Shown here piece after piece: positions 20,901 through 32,230 of a stretch of 64,000 bases of DNA. The position numbers were made by a program, and so were the translations under genes. The notes below the pieces were generated by a model that saw nothing but the letters and a program-made list of their open reading frames with translations, was not told where the DNA came from and made no database searches. Each line of letters starts with the position of its first letter. Positions within the stretch are counted from its first letter, which is position 1. This stretch comes from Anomaloglossus baeobatrachus (Eukaryota; Chordata; Amphibia; Anura; Aromobatidae): positions 205,691,792 to 205,755,791 of the forward strand of contig NC_134360.1 of the NCBI RefSeq assembly GCF_048569485.1. Reading direction: 5' to 3'.

Positions 20901-21905
20901 TCAGGATTACCTCAGGACGTGGTTGCCACCATGAGACAGGCTAGCATACCAACGTCCGCCAAGATTGACCACAGGACGTGGAAGATGTTCTTATCTCGGT
21001 GCTCGGCGCAGGGTGTTTCTCCCTGGCCGGTTGCATCGTCTATGTTTCCTTCCTTCCTGCAATCTAGGTAGGAAAATGGGTTGTCGCTCAGTTCCCTTTA
21101 GGGACAAGTCTCAGCGCTATCTGTATTTTTTCAGAAACGACGACTTCCTCAGGTACGCACGTTCCTACGGGGAGTTTGTCTTCTCAGCACTCCGTACAAG
21201 CGGCCGTTAGAGCCCTGAGATCTGAACAAGGTTCTAATTGCTCTCCAGATGCCGCCTTTCGAGCCTTTGAAGGATGTCTCCCTTCCCGTTTTTCACGGGA
21301 AGTGGCCTTCTAGTAACGGTCTCGTCTCTTAGGAGAGTTTCCGAGCTAGCAACGCTCTCATACAAACTCCCTTCCTGGTCCTTCACCAGGACAGGGTAGT
21401 TCTGCGTCCGGTTCCGGAATTTCTCCCTAAGGTGGTATCCCATTTTCATATCAATCAGGATATCACCTCACCTTCTTTGTGTCCTCGTCCAGTCCATCAA
21501 TTTCAGAAAGATTTGCATCTGTTGGTTCTGGTGAGAGCACTCAGGTTCTACTTCCCGCATGGCGCTCCTGCGCCACCCGGATGCACTCTTTGTCCTTGTC
21601 GCTGGTCGGCGTAAACAGTCGCAAGCTTCCAGATCCACCCTTGCTCGGGGGCTCGAGGAACCAATTCTTGAAACCTACAGTTCTACTGGGCTTCTGGTTC
21701 TCTCAAGGCCGAAGGCCCATTCTACCAGAGCCGTGGGTGCATCCTGGGCATTACGGCACCAGGCTACGGCTCAGCAGGTGTGTCAGGCACCCACCTGGTC
21801 GAGTCTACTTACTTTTACCAAGCATTATCAGATGCATACCTACGCTTCGGCAGACGCCAGCCTAGGTAGATAAGTCATTCAGGCGGCGGTTGGCCACCTG
21901 TAGGA
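20900..21905 (+). pseudogene. D5 tyrosine recombinase remnant
   Basis: The C-terminal block with HSTRAVGASWALRHQATAQQ near 21718-21780 and FTKHYQMHTYASADASLGR near 21815-21870 is well preserved; upstream recombinase sequence is degraded. Broken fossil. Confidence 0.75.
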
Positions 21906-22395
21906 GAGGGCCGTTTGACGGCCCTATCATGAGGTATTCTTTTACCCACCCAGGGATTGCTTTTGGACATCCCAATTGTCTGGGTCTCCCAATGGAGCGA
22001 CAAAGAAGAAGGGAATTTTGTTTACTTACCGTAAATTCCTTTTCTTCTAGCTCCAATTGGGAGACCCAGCACCCGCCCTGTTTTCTCGGGGTTTTTCTGT
22101 TTTTTCGGGTACACATGTTGTTCATGTGGTATGGTTCAGTTCTCCGATGTTTCCTCGGATTGAATTGGTCTTTAAACCAGTTATTGGCTTTCCTCCTTCT
22201 TGCTTTGGCACTAAAACTGGTGAGCCAGTGATCCCACTGGGGGTGTATAGCCAGAAGGGGAGGGGCCTTACACTTTTAAGTGTAATACTTTGTGTGGCCT
22301 CCAGAGGCAATAGCTATACACCCAATTGTCTGGGTCTCCCAATTGGAGCTAGAAGAAAAGGAATTTACGGTAAGTAAACAAAATTCCCTTCTTTG

Positions 22396-22980
22396 TGAAA
22401 GCCGAGAAAGGGAAACCTCTTTCAAAGGCTCGAAAGGCGGCTTCTGGAGAGCAATGAGAACCTTGTTCAGATCCCAGGGTTCCAATGGCCGTCTGTAAGG
22501 AGGAACGATATGACAAACTCCTTGGAGAAACGTGCGTACTTTAGAAAGTCGTGCCAAGCGCTTCTGAAAGAATACGGATAGCGCGGAGACTTGACCCTTA
22601 AGAGAGCTAAGCGACAAACCTTTTTCCAACCCAGACTGCAGGAAGGAAAGAAAAATTGGCAATGCAAATGGCCCGGGAGAAAACCCTTGAGCCAAGCACC
22701 AAGCTAAGAATATCTTCCACGTCCTGTGATAGATCTTAGCTGAGGATGGTTTTCTAGCCTGTCTCATTGTGGCAACAACTTCATGAGATAAACCGGAGGC
22801 CGCTAGGATCCAGGACTCAATGGCCACACAGTCAGGTTCAGGGCCGCAGAATTCAGATGGAAAAACGGCCCTTGAGACAGCAAATCTGGACGGTCTGGTA
22901 GTGCCCACGGTTGGCCTACCGTGAGATGCCACAGATCCGGGTACCACGACCTTCTTGGCCAGTCTGGAGCGACGAGAATG
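22396..22980 (-). CDS. D4 tyrosine recombinase, N-terminal part
   Basis: The frame overlaps the end of RT-RH and runs through SRAVFPSEFCGPEPDCVAIE, MRQARKPSSAKIYHRTWKIF (core-binding region), the SALSVFFQKRLARL helix region and VSLSRLSQ, where D5 interrupts it. The precise start codon cannot be chosen from sequence alone. Confidence 0.7.
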
Positions 22981-24962
22981 GCTCGATGGCAGTCGGACCT
23001 GATTTTCCGGAGAACTCTGGGTAACAATGCTAGAGGTGGGAACACATAGGGGAGTCGGAATTGCGACCAATCCTGAACCAAGGCGTCTGCCGCCAGCGCT
23101 CGGTGATCGTGAGACCGTGCCATGAAAACTGGGACCTTGTTGTTGTGCCGTGACGCCATCAGATCGACGTCCGGCGTCCCCCAGCGGCAACAGATCTGCT
23201 GAAACACGTCCGGGTGAAGGGACCATTCTCCTGCGTCCATGCCCTGGCGACTGAGAAAGTCTGCTTCCCAGTTTTCCACGCCTGGGATGTGAACTGTGGA
23301 TATGGTGGACGCTTTGCTTTCCACCCACGTCAAAATCCGCCGGACTTCCTGAAAGGCTTGGCGACTGCGTGTTCCCCCTTGGTGGTTGATGTACGCCACC
23401 GCCGTGGAATTGTCCGACTGAATCCGAATCTGCTTGCCTTCCAGCCATTGTTGGAAGGCTCGCAGAGCAAGGTAGATTGCTCTGATTTCCAGAACATTGA
23501 TCTGCAGGGTGGACTCTTCCTGAGTCCACGTCCCCTGAGCCCTGTGGTGGAGAAACACCGCTCCCCACCCTGATAGGCTCGCATCCGTCGTGACCACTGC
23601 CCAGGACGGAGGAAGGAACGACTTTCCCTGTGACAATGAGGTGGGGAGAAGCCACCAACGCAGAGAGTCCTTGGCAGTCTGAGAGAGGGAGACAGTCCTG
23701 TCGAGGGACGTCGACTTCCCGTCCCATTGGCGGAGAATGTCCCATTGTAGAGGGCGCAGATGAAACTGCGCGAACGGGACCGCCTCCATTGCTGCTACCA
23801 TCTTTCCTAGGAAATGCATGAGGCGCCTCAGTGAGTGCGACTGGCTCTGAAGGAGAGATTGCACTCCTGTCCTTAGCGAACACTGCTTGTCCAGTGGAAG
23901 CTTCACTATCGCTGAGAGAGTATGAAACTCCATGCCAAGATAAGTCAGAGATTGGGTCGGGATGAGATGCGACTTTGGAAAGTTGATAATCCACCCGAAA
24001 CTCTGGAGAGTGTCTAGTGCCACCTTCAGACTGTGTTGGCATGCCTCTTGAGAGGGTGCCTTTATAAGCAGGTCGTCTAGATACGGGATGACCGAGTGGC
24101 CCTGCGAGTGCAGAACAGCTACTACTGCTGCCATGACCTTGGTGAAGACCCGGGGGGCTGTTGCCAGACCGAAAGGTAACGCTACGAACTGCAGGTGTTC
24201 GTCGTGTATGACGAAGCGTAGGAAACGCTGATGCTCTGGCGCAATCGGCACGTGGAGATACGCATCTTTGATATCTATTGATGCTAGAAAATCTCCTTGA
24301 GACATTGAGGCTATGACGGAGCGTAGGGATTCCATCCGGAACCTCCTGACTTTTACGTGTCTGTTGAGCAACTTTAGATCCAGGACGGGTCGATACGATC
24401 CGTCCTTTTTTGGGACTACAAACAGATTGGAGTAAAAACCGTGACCTTGTTCCTGAAGAGGGACGGAGATCACCACTCCTTCCGCCTTTAGAGCGGCCAC
24501 CGCCTGCAACAGAGCATCGGCTCGGTCTGGTGGTGGAGAAGTTGTGAAGAAACGAGTTGGCGGACGAGAACTGAACTCTATCCTGTACCCGTGAGACAGA
24601 ATATCCCTCACCCAACGGTCTTTGACGCGTGACAGCCAAATGTCGCCAAAGTGGGAAAGCCTCCCACCGACCGAGGGTGTGGGAATCGGAGACTGCAAGT
24701 CAGGAGGACGCCGTCTTGGCAACGGTTCCTCCGGCTGTCCTTTTTGGGCGTGACTGAGACCTCCAAGAATCTGAGCGTCTCTGGTCTTTTTGAGTCTTTT
24801 TTGACGAGGCGAATTGGGACCTGCCCGGTCCTCGAAAGGACCGATAACCAGACTGACCCTTCCTCTGTTGGGGTTTGTTTTGTCTGTGTTGCGGTAAGGA
24901 TGAGTCCTTACCCTTGGAGTGTTTGATGATTTCATCCAAACGCTCTCCAAACAATCGGTCAC
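22803..24962 (-). CDS. D4 reverse transcriptase-RNase H
   Basis: One open frame of 719 codons overlapping the Gag end by about 260 nt. In order: basic N-terminal region overlapping Gag, RT from about residue 120 (VVPKKDGSYRPVLDLK, DFLASIDIKDAYLHVP with a catalytic aspartate, LPFGLATAPRVF, PYLDDLL), RNase H at about residues 450-570 (TTDASLSGWGAVF, LEIRAIYLALRAF, IQSDNSTAVAYINHQ, VENWEADFLSRQ), then a methyltransferase-like tail (DVDLMASRHNNKVPVF). It makes DIRS cDNA by family knowledge. No break noticed. Confidence 0.9.
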   Translation of the reverse strand: MTDCLESVWMKSSNTPRVRTHPYRNTDKTNPNRGRVSLVIGPFEDRAGPNSPRQKRLKKTRDAQILGGLSHAQKGQPEEPLPRRRPPDLQSPIPTPSVGGRLSHFGDIWLSRVKDRWVRDILSHGYRIEFSSRPPTRFFTTSPPPDRADALLQAVAALKAEGVVISVPLQEQGHGFYSNLFVVPKKDGSYRPVLDLKLLNRHVKVRRFRMESLRSVIASMSQGDFLASIDIKDAYLHVPIAPEHQRFLRFVIHDEHLQFVALPFGLATAPRVFTKVMAAVVAVLHSQGHSVIPYLDDLLIKAPSQEACQHSLKVALDTLQSFGWIINFPKSHLIPTQSLTYLGMEFHTLSAIVKLPLDKQCSLRTGVQSLLQSQSHSLRRLMHFLGKMVAAMEAVPFAQFHLRPLQWDILRQWDGKSTSLDRTVSLSQTAKDSLRWWLLPTSLSQGKSFLPPSWAVVTTDASLSGWGAVFLHHRAQGTWTQEESTLQINVLEIRAIYLALRAFQQWLEGKQIRIQSDNSTAVAYINHQGGTRSRQAFQEVRRILTWVESKASTISTVHIPGVENWEADFLSRQGMDAGEWSLHPDVFQQICCRWGTPDVDLMASRHNNKVPVFMARSHDHRALAADALVQDWSQFRLPYVFPPLALLPRVLRKIRSDCHRAILVAPDWPRRSWYPDLWHLTVGQPWALPDRPDLLSQGPFFHLNSAALNLTVWPLSPGS

Positions 24963-26190
24963 GAGAAAAAGGCAAATTGGTTAAGCACTTCTTGGAATGA
25001 GAATCTGCTTTCCAATGTCTCAACCACAGGGCCCTACGCAAAACAACGGAGTTGGCTGACGCCACTGCCGTGCGGCTTGTAGCGTCAAGAACAGCATTAA
25101 TCGCGTACGACGCGAATGCCGACATTTGCGAGGTCAATGGTGCTACCTGCGGGGCAAATGCACGTGTGACTGAGTCGACTTGCACAAGCCCGGCTGAGAT
25201 AGCTTGGAGTGCCCATACGGCAGCAAAAGATGGCGCTAACGACGCTCCAATCGCTTCATAGATGGATTTCAGCCAGAGCTCCATCTGCCTGTCAGTGGCA
25301 TCTTTAAGTGCCGCTCCATCTTCAACTGCAACCAAGGATCTAGCTGCAAGCCTGGAAATTGGAGGATCCACTTTTGGACACTGGGTCCAACCCTTGACCA
25401 CCTCAGGGGGAAAAGGATAGCGTGTATCTTTAAGCCGTTTAGAAAAACGCCTTTCCGGGTAAGCGTGGGGTTTCTGGATTGCGTCTCTAAAGTCAGCGTG
25501 GTCCAGAAAAGTGCTTAATGTACGCTTAGGATATCTGAAATGGATTTTCTCGTGCTGCGAAGCTGACTCCTCTACAGGAGGAGCTGGTGGGGAAATATTT
25601 AACATCTTATTGATGGACGCTATAAGATCATTAACTATGGCGTCACCATCTGGTGTATCTAGATTGAGAGCGGTCCCAGGATCAGAATCCTGATCAGTGA
25701 CGTCCGCTTCATCACCCATAGATTCATCTCGCTGGGATCCTGACCATTGAGATGAATGTGAAGGCCCCTCATAGCGAGCCCGCTTAGGTTGCCTGGGGCC
25801 ATCGTCTGAGTCAGAGTCTTCACCCTGAGGTGTATGTGCCCGTCCCGGAGCTTGGAGGTAATTCAGCTGAGGGGGACCAGGGGGCAATGATTGCACAGTG
25901 TCCGTGGCCTGAAGTACAGGCCTAGCTCGCAATGCGTCAAGAATTTGTGACATAGTGAGAGACATTCTGTCAGCAAAAGCTGTAAACTCAGTTCCTGTCA
26001 CCTGGACAGCATTCACAGGTGGTACACCCTGGGTCACGTCCAGCAGAGGTCCCGACTGTGCAAGCGCCGCAGGGGCCGAGCACTGCACACAATGGGGGTC
26101 AGTGGAGCCTGCCGGTAGAAAAGTCCCACATGCGGTACAGGAAGCATATAATGTCTGTGCCTTGGCACCCTTGCGTTTTGCGGACGACAT
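24700..26190 (-). CDS. D4 Gag-like protein
   Basis: 496 codons from the ATG at 26190 (AGCATGTCGTCCGC context shared by other copies; a longer upstream frame exists but lies in leader sequence). N-terminal CxxC-x12-CxxC (residues about 15-34), an acidic serine-rich stretch (DSDSDDGPRQPKRARYEG), the core PPISRLAARSLVAVEDGAAL and QMELWLKSIYEAIGAS, then a lysine/arginine/glutamine-rich tail. Structural protein by family knowledge. No break noticed. Confidence 0.85.
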   Translation of the reverse strand: MSSAKRKGAKAQTLYASCTACGTFLPAGSTDPHCVQCSAPAALAQSGPLLDVTQGVPPVNAVQVTGTEFTAFADRMSLTMSQILDALRARPVLQATDTVQSLPPGPPQLNYLQAPGRAHTPQGEDSDSDDGPRQPKRARYEGPSHSSQWSGSQRDESMGDEADVTDQDSDPGTALNLDTPDGDAIVNDLIASINKMLNISPPAPPVEESASQHEKIHFRYPKRTLSTFLDHADFRDAIQKPHAYPERRFSKRLKDTRYPFPPEVVKGWTQCPKVDPPISRLAARSLVAVEDGAALKDATDRQMELWLKSIYEAIGASLAPSFAAVWALQAISAGLVQVDSVTRAFAPQVAPLTSQMSAFASYAINAVLDATSRTAVASANSVVLRRALWLRHWKADSHSKKCLTNLPFSRDRLFGERLDEIIKHSKGKDSSLPQHRQNKPQQRKGQSGYRSFRGPGRSQFASSKKTQKDQRRSDSWRSQSRPKRTAGGTVAKTASS

Positions 26191-27354
26191 GCTGTTGGCT
26201 CTCTGCAATGTGAGAGAGTCTATAGCCAAAGGGCGACAAGCGCTATGCAGTACAAAGTATTTGCAGGAACAAAATACTAAGATTACTACTGGCACAAGAG
26301 GGGGTGAGCCCAAAGGGCTGCTTACCGCCCGCTGAATAGCGGGTAAGAGGCGCAGAATTCCTTGTCTGGGTCTCCCCGGCTCCCCTCTGCAGCTCAGCGT
26401 GTCAGCAGGAATGGCTGCCGGCGTCTGTGGAGAGGGGCGGTCCGTGGGAGTTCCCAAACAAAAGTGCGGGAAACAGTGTCCCCTCTGTGCCTATTGTGAG
26501 GGCTGGAGTATGTAAAAACGACTCCAGCCCTCAGCGCTGATGCACTGACCGGCGTCCCGCCCCTCTCCTGACTGGCAGGTCCGGGGGCGGGAACGAACGG
26601 AAATAGGCCGCAAAAGCCGGGGACTCGAGTTATCAGCGCGGCCGCCGTAAAAGCGCGGCCCGCGCTGAAGTCCCCGGCGCACCACAAGTGCCAGCCGCGC
26701 CGCAGTCCCAGCGGCCGGCGCGACCTTTTCCCAAAAGTGTGCCTGCTTCAGCGAAGCTGAATGAGGCTATGGCACAAGCGCCGCAGCGCTGATGTCCCCG
26801 GCGCACTACAACACCCAGCATGCTGCGGTGTGAGCGCCAAATGCACGGGGACACAGAGTACCTTGAGGAAGCAGGGCCATGTCCCTGATGTACTCCGCTC
26901 CATCCAGCATCTTCTCCAGGGGCTGTAGATGGAGCACGGTCTCAGTGCCTGGAGACCAGTAATCCCACTTCACCCAGAGCCCTGTAAAAAGGGATGGGGA
27001 AGGAATCAGCATGTGGGCTCCAGCCGCCGTACCCGCAATGGGTACCTCAACCTTACAAACACCTCCGACATACAGTGGGGTGAGAAGGGAGCATGCTGGG
27101 AGCCCTGTATGGGCCCTCTTTTCTTCCATCCGACATAGTCAGCAGCTGCTGCTGACTAAAAACAATGGAGCTATGCGTGCGTGTCTGACCTCCTGCGCAC
27201 AAAGCTAAAACTGAGGAATCCGTACTCCTACGGGAGGGTGTATAGCCAGAAGGGGAGGGGCCTTACACTTTTAAGTGTAGTTCTTTGTGCGGCCTCCAGA
27301 GGCAGTAGCTATACACCCACTGTCTGGGTCTCCCAATTAGGAGCGAAAAAGAAA

Positions 27355-27474
27355 GTCATGCTTTTTAATGAAGGATAAAATTATTTCATTTTTTTTTTCT
27401 TTACATTTTATCCCCCTCTTGTAAGTAATTTCATTTTACAATTGACATTATATAGTAATTTTGGCCAACAAATT
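27355..27474. other. AT-rich spacer between D4 and minisatellite
   Basis: T-rich stretch without recognised features. Confidence 0.5.
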
Positions 27475-27734
27475 GTCGTAATGTGCCCATCCTTGTCCCC
27501 ATCGTGTCGTAATGTGCCCATCCTTGTCCCCATCGTGTCGTAATGTGCTCATCCTTGTCCCCATCGTGTCGTAATGTGCCCATCCTTGTCCCCATCGTGT
27601 CGTAATGTGCCCATCCTTGTTCCCATCGTGTCGTAATGTTCCTGTCGCTATCCCCATCTTGTCGTAACGTGCCCCATCCTGGTCTCCTGTGGTAATGTGC
27701 CCATCCTTGTCCCCATCTTGTAGTAATGTCCCCT
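27475..27734 (+). repeat. 31-bp minisatellite
   Basis: About eight tandem units beginning GTCGTAATGTGCCCATCCTT at 27475, 27506, 27537 and onward (exact 31-bp spacing for the first copies, more divergent later). D6 inserted at its right end; related TCCCCAT...AGTAAT sequence appears beyond D6 at 33741-33775. Confidence 0.9.
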
Positions 27735-28901
27735 TTCTTCGGCGCTCCATTGGGAGACCCAGACGATTGGGTGTATAGCTACTGCCTCCGGAGGCCACAC
27801 AAAGTATTACACTAAAAAGTGTAAGGCCCCTCCCCTTCTGCATATACACCCCCCGTGGGATCACGGGCTCCTCAGTTTTATGCTTTGTGCGAAGGAGGTC
27901 AGACATCCACGCATAGCTCCACTGTTTAGTCAGCAGCAGCTGCTGACTATGTCGGATGGAAGAAAAGAGGGCCCATACTTGGGCCCCCAGCATGCTCCCT
28001 TCTCACCCCACTTTTGTCGGCGGTGTTTGTTAAGGTTGAGGTACCCATTGCGGGTACGGAGGCTGGAGCCCACATGCTGCTTTCCTTCCCCATCCCCCTG
28101 AGGGCTCTGGGTGAAGTGGGATCTTACCGGCCTCCAGGCTCTGAGGCCGGGCTCCATCCACAGACCCGGAGATCCTGCTGGAATGGAGCTGAGTATCGTC
28201 AGGGACAAGGCCCTGCTACGTTAAGGTACTCTGTGTCCCCGTACAGACCACGCACACACACACCAGCATGCTGGGTGTGTTAGTGCGCCGGGGACAACAG
28301 CGCTGCGCGCTGGGGCTATACTCACTGCAGCTTAGCTGAGTGAGTTAATGTGTGGGAAACTGCCGCGCCGGCAGCTGCTAGAAGCTGCGGCGCGGATGAG
28401 ACTTGTGGTGCGCCGGGGACTTCCGCGCTGACCGTGCTTTTACGACGGCAGCGCTTATAAATCGAGTCCCCGGCTTTTGCGGCCTAGTTTCGTTTCCTTC
28501 CCGCCCCCGGGCCTGCCAGTCAGGGAAGGGGCGAGACGCTGTACAATGGTCAGCACCGAGGGCTGGAGTCTTATTTACATACTCCAGCCCCCTCACTGGG
28601 CACAGTGGGACGCCAGTTTCCCGCTCTTTGTCTGGGGCACGCCCACGGCCCGCCCCTCTTCACAGGACGCCGGCAGCCATTCCTGCATGCAGTCTAAGCT
28701 GGAGAACGGACACAGGCTCTGGGAGACCCGGTCAAGGGATTCTGGCGACCACACACCCGCTTAAGCGGGCGGTAAGCAGCACCTTGGTGCTGACCCCACT
28801 AGTGCCACAGTGTTTTGTGTACTTTATGCTTGTACCTATATTTGCACTGTACGGTCGCTTCTTGGCTATATATCCCTAGATTGCTCTGAGGAGACAACAG
28901 C

Positions 28902-30352
28902 ATGTCGTCCGCAGAAAAGCAAGGGTGCCAAGGCACAGGCTTTCTATGCTGTCTGTACCGCATGTGAGGCTGTTTTACCGGCAGGTTCCACTAACCCCCA
29001 TTGGGTAGAGTCTCTGCTAGTGGTGGCCCAGAGAGAGCCACCTGTGAAACTGTCCAGAGGACAAAGTTTGCAGTTTTTTGCTGATAAAATGTCTGGGACT
29101 ATGACCAAGATTCTAGAAACTTTGCAGTCCAGGCCGGTGACTCAGACAATGGGCACTGTTGAATCAATGCCCCCCGGTCTCCCTCAGTTGGAACTAATAC
29201 GTGCTCCAAGGGGGTCCCATACATCCCAGGCTGAAGGCTCTGCACGGACGACAGTCCCAGTCAGCCTAAGCGAGCTCGCTGGGAGAGACCCTCGACTTCA
29301 CACACTGGTCAGGGTCTCAGCGAGAGGATTCTCTGTATGATGAGGCAGAGGTAGCTGATCAGGATTCTGATCCTGAGACCGCTTTTAATCTGGATGCTCC
29401 TAATAGTGACGCCATGGTGAATGATCTCATAGCGTCCATCAATAGACTGGTGGATATTTCTCCCTCAGCCCCTCCAGTGGAGGAGTCAGCTTCGCAGCAG
29501 GAGAAATTCCATTTCAGGTATCCCAAGCGTAAATTCAGTACTTTTTTGGGCCACTCTGACTTCAGAGAAGCAGTCCAGAAACACCACGCTTATCCAGACA
29601 AGCGTTTCTACACACGTCTTAAGGATACACGTTATCCCTTTCCCCCTGACGTGGTCAAGCGCTGGACCCAGTGTCCAAAGGTGGATCCCCCACTCTCCAG
29701 GCTGGCGGCTAGATCCATAGTTGCAGTGGAAGATGGGACTTCACTTAAAGATGCCATTGACAGACAGATGGACCTCTGGTTGAAATCTGTCTATGAAGCG
29801 ATCGGCGTGTCGTTTGCTCCGGCATTCGCAGCCGTATGGGCACTCCAAGCTATTTCAGCTGGTCTTGCGCAGGTGGACACTGTCACACGTACATCTGTGC
29901 CGCAGGTGGCGTCCTTAACCTCGCATATGTTTGCATTGCGACTTACGCTATTAATGCTGTCCTGGACTCTACGAGCCGTACGTCAGTGGCGTCCGCCAAC
30001 TCCGTGGTTTTTACGCAGAGCCTTGTGGTTAAGGGAATGGAAGGCAGATTCTGCTTCCAAAAAGTGCTTAACCAGTTTGCCATTATCTGGTGACAGACTG
30101 TTTGGTGAGCGATTGGATGAAATCATTAAACAGTCCAAGGGTAAGGATTCTTCCTTACACCAGCCCAGATCAAACAAAACCCAAGAGAGGAAAGGACAGT
30201 CGAGGTTTCGGTCCTTTCCAGGCTCGGGCAGGTCCCAGTTTTCCTCGTCCAAAAGGACTCAAAAGGCTCAGAGGGGCTCAGATTCCTGGCGGGCTCAATC
30301 ACGCCCAAAGAAGGCAGCCGGAGGAACCGCTACCAAGGCGGTTTCCTCATGA
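28902..30352 (+). pseudogene. D6 Gag-like remnant
   Basis: Starts at AGCATGTCGTCCGC. The Gag core is clear at about 29680-29880 (LSRLAARSIVAVEDGTSLK, QMDLWLKSVYEAIGVS), followed by the basic tail (SRFRSFPGSGRSQFSSSK). Broken fossil. Confidence 0.75.
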
Positions 30353-30439
30353 CTTTCAGCCCTCTCTCTCCGCATCCGCGGTCGGTGGCAGACTCTCCCG
30401 CTTTGGCGACATTTAGCTGCCACAGGTCAAAAACCGGTG

Positions 30440-32230
30440 GGTGAGAGACATTTTGTCTCACGTGTACAGGATAGGGTTCTGTTCTCGTCCTCCGGCTCGA
30501 TTCTTCAGAACTTCCCCACCTCCCGACCGAGCCGATGCTCTTCTGCAGGCAGAAGGAGTGGTAATCCCTGTTCCTCTGCAGGAACAAGGTCACGGTTTTT
30601 ACTCCAATCTGGTTGTGGTGCCAAAAAAGGACGGCTCTTTCCGTTCCGTTCTGGACCTAAAACTGCTCATCAAGCACATGAAAACCAGGCGGTTCCGGAT
30701 GGAATCCCTCCGCTCCGTCATTGCCTCAATGTCTCAAGGAGATTTCCTAGCATCAATAGACATCAGGATGCTTATCTCCACGTGCCGATTGCTCCAGAGC
30801 ACCAGCGTTTGCTACGATTCGTTATAGAAGACGAGCATCTTCAGTTCGTAGCCCTGCCCTTCGGTCTGGCGACAGCCCCACGGGTTTTCACCAAGGTCAT
30901 GGCAGCAGTGGTAGCAGTCTTGCACTCTCAGGGTCACTCTGTGACCCCTTACTTGGACGATCTACTTGTCAAGGCACCCTCTCAAGAGGCATGCCAACAC
31001 AGCCTGAACGTTGCGCTGGAGACTCTCCAGAGTTTCGGGTGGATCATCAACTTTTCAAAGTTAATTCTGACCCCGACCCAATCGCTGACATATCTTGGCA
31101 TGGAGTTTCATACTCTCTCAGCGATAGTGAAGCTTCCGCTGGACAAACAGCGTTCACTACAGACGGGGGTGCAGTCTCTCCTTCAAGGCCAGTCACACCC
31201 CTTAAGACGCCTCATGCACTTCCTAGCGAAGATGGTAGCAGCAATGGAGGCAGTCCCTTTCGCGCAGTTTCATCTGCGTCCACTGCAATGGGACATTCTC
31301 CGCCAATGGGATGGGAAGTCGACGTCCCTAGACAGGAACGTCTCCCTTTCTCAGACGGTCTAGGACTCTCTTCAGTGGTGGCTTCTTCCCACCTCATTGT
31401 CAAAAGGAAAGTCCTTCCTACCCCCATCCTGGGCGGTGGTCACGACAGACGCGAGTCTGTCAGGGTGGGGAGCAGTCTTTCTCCACCACAGGGCTCAGGG
31501 TACGTGGACTCCGCAAGAGTCCACCCTTCAGATCAATGTTCTGGAAATCTGGGCAGTGTATCTTGCCCTGCAAGCCTTCCAGCAGTGGCTGGAAGGCAAA
31601 CAGATCCGAATTCAGTCGGACAACTCCACAGCGGTGGCATACATCAACCACCAAGGCGGAACACGCAGTCGGCAAGCCTCCCAGGCAGTCCGGCGGATTC
31701 TGATGTGGGTGGAAGATACGGCATCCACCATATCCGCAGTTCACATCCCGGGCGTAGAAAACTGGGAAGCAGACTTCCTCAGTCGCCAGGGTATGGACGC
31801 AGGGGAATGGTCTCTGCACCCGGACGTGTTTCAGGAAATCTGTAGCCGCTGGGGGAGGCCGGACGTCGACCTAATGGCGTCTCGGCACAACAACAAGGTC
31901 CCGATTTTCATGGCACGGTCTCACGATCTCAGAGCTCTGGCGGCAGACGCCTTAGTTCAGGATTGGTCGCAGTTCCAGCTACCCTATGTGTTTCCCCCTC
32001 TGGCACTGTTGCCCAGAGTGCTCCGCAAGATCAGCTCCGATTGCCGCCGCGCCATCCTCGTCGCCCCAGACTGGCCGAGGAGGTCGTGGTACCCGGATCT
32101 GTGGCATCTCACGGTCGGCCAACCGTGGGCACTACCAGACCGGCCAGACTTACTGTCCCAAGGGCCGTTTTTCCATCTGAATTCTACGGCCCTGAACCTG
32201 ACTGTGTGGCCATTGAGTCCTGGATCCTAG
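30440..32230 (+). pseudogene. D6 reverse transcriptase-RNase H remnant
   Basis: RT blocks VVPKKDGSFRSVLDLKLL, LPFGLATAPRVFTKVMAA and PYLDDLLVKA; RNase H blocks TTDASLSGWGAVFLHH, SDNSTAVAYINHQGG and VENWEADFLSRQ; then DVDLMASRHNNKVPIF and PLWHLTVGQPWALPD-like sequence. Only a few breaks. Confidence 0.85.

Larger units (their letters stand above)
16792..22394 (+). mobile_element. D5: decayed family A DIRS nested in D4
   Basis: Left end TTTTCTTTGTCGCTCC near 16792, right end AAAATTCCCTTCTTTG near 22394. Its ITRs (about 16801-16930 and 22210-22345) are identical by eye, and its last 475 bp are identical by eye to D1, yet its coding interior is the most decayed here (dozens of breaks). It lies in the young element D4, so it moved recently despite being defective, presumably with enzymes from another copy. 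Junctions with D4 show no target duplication, only a shared CTT. Confidence 0.9.
15688..27354 (-). mobile_element. D4: family A DIRS, looks whole apart from a nested copy
   Basis: Minus orientation. Right end near 15688, ICR at about 16010-16115, left ITR ending GGAGCGAAAAAGAAAG near 27354. The two ITRs (about 15737-15870 and 27205-27340) are identical by eye, so insertion is recent. Its left terminus has an unusual CCCAATTAGGAGCGAAAAAG, and its ICR carries the same variant. Gag, RT-RH and YR are present; D5 (16792-22394) sits inside the YR gene. Without D5 it would be about 6.1 kb. Apart from that insertion no break was noticed. Confidence 0.92.

Noticed and set aside
27475-27735. CRISPR-like regular repeats
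   Set aside because: 31-bp units are contiguous with no unique spacers, in a vertebrate sequence: a minisatellite.
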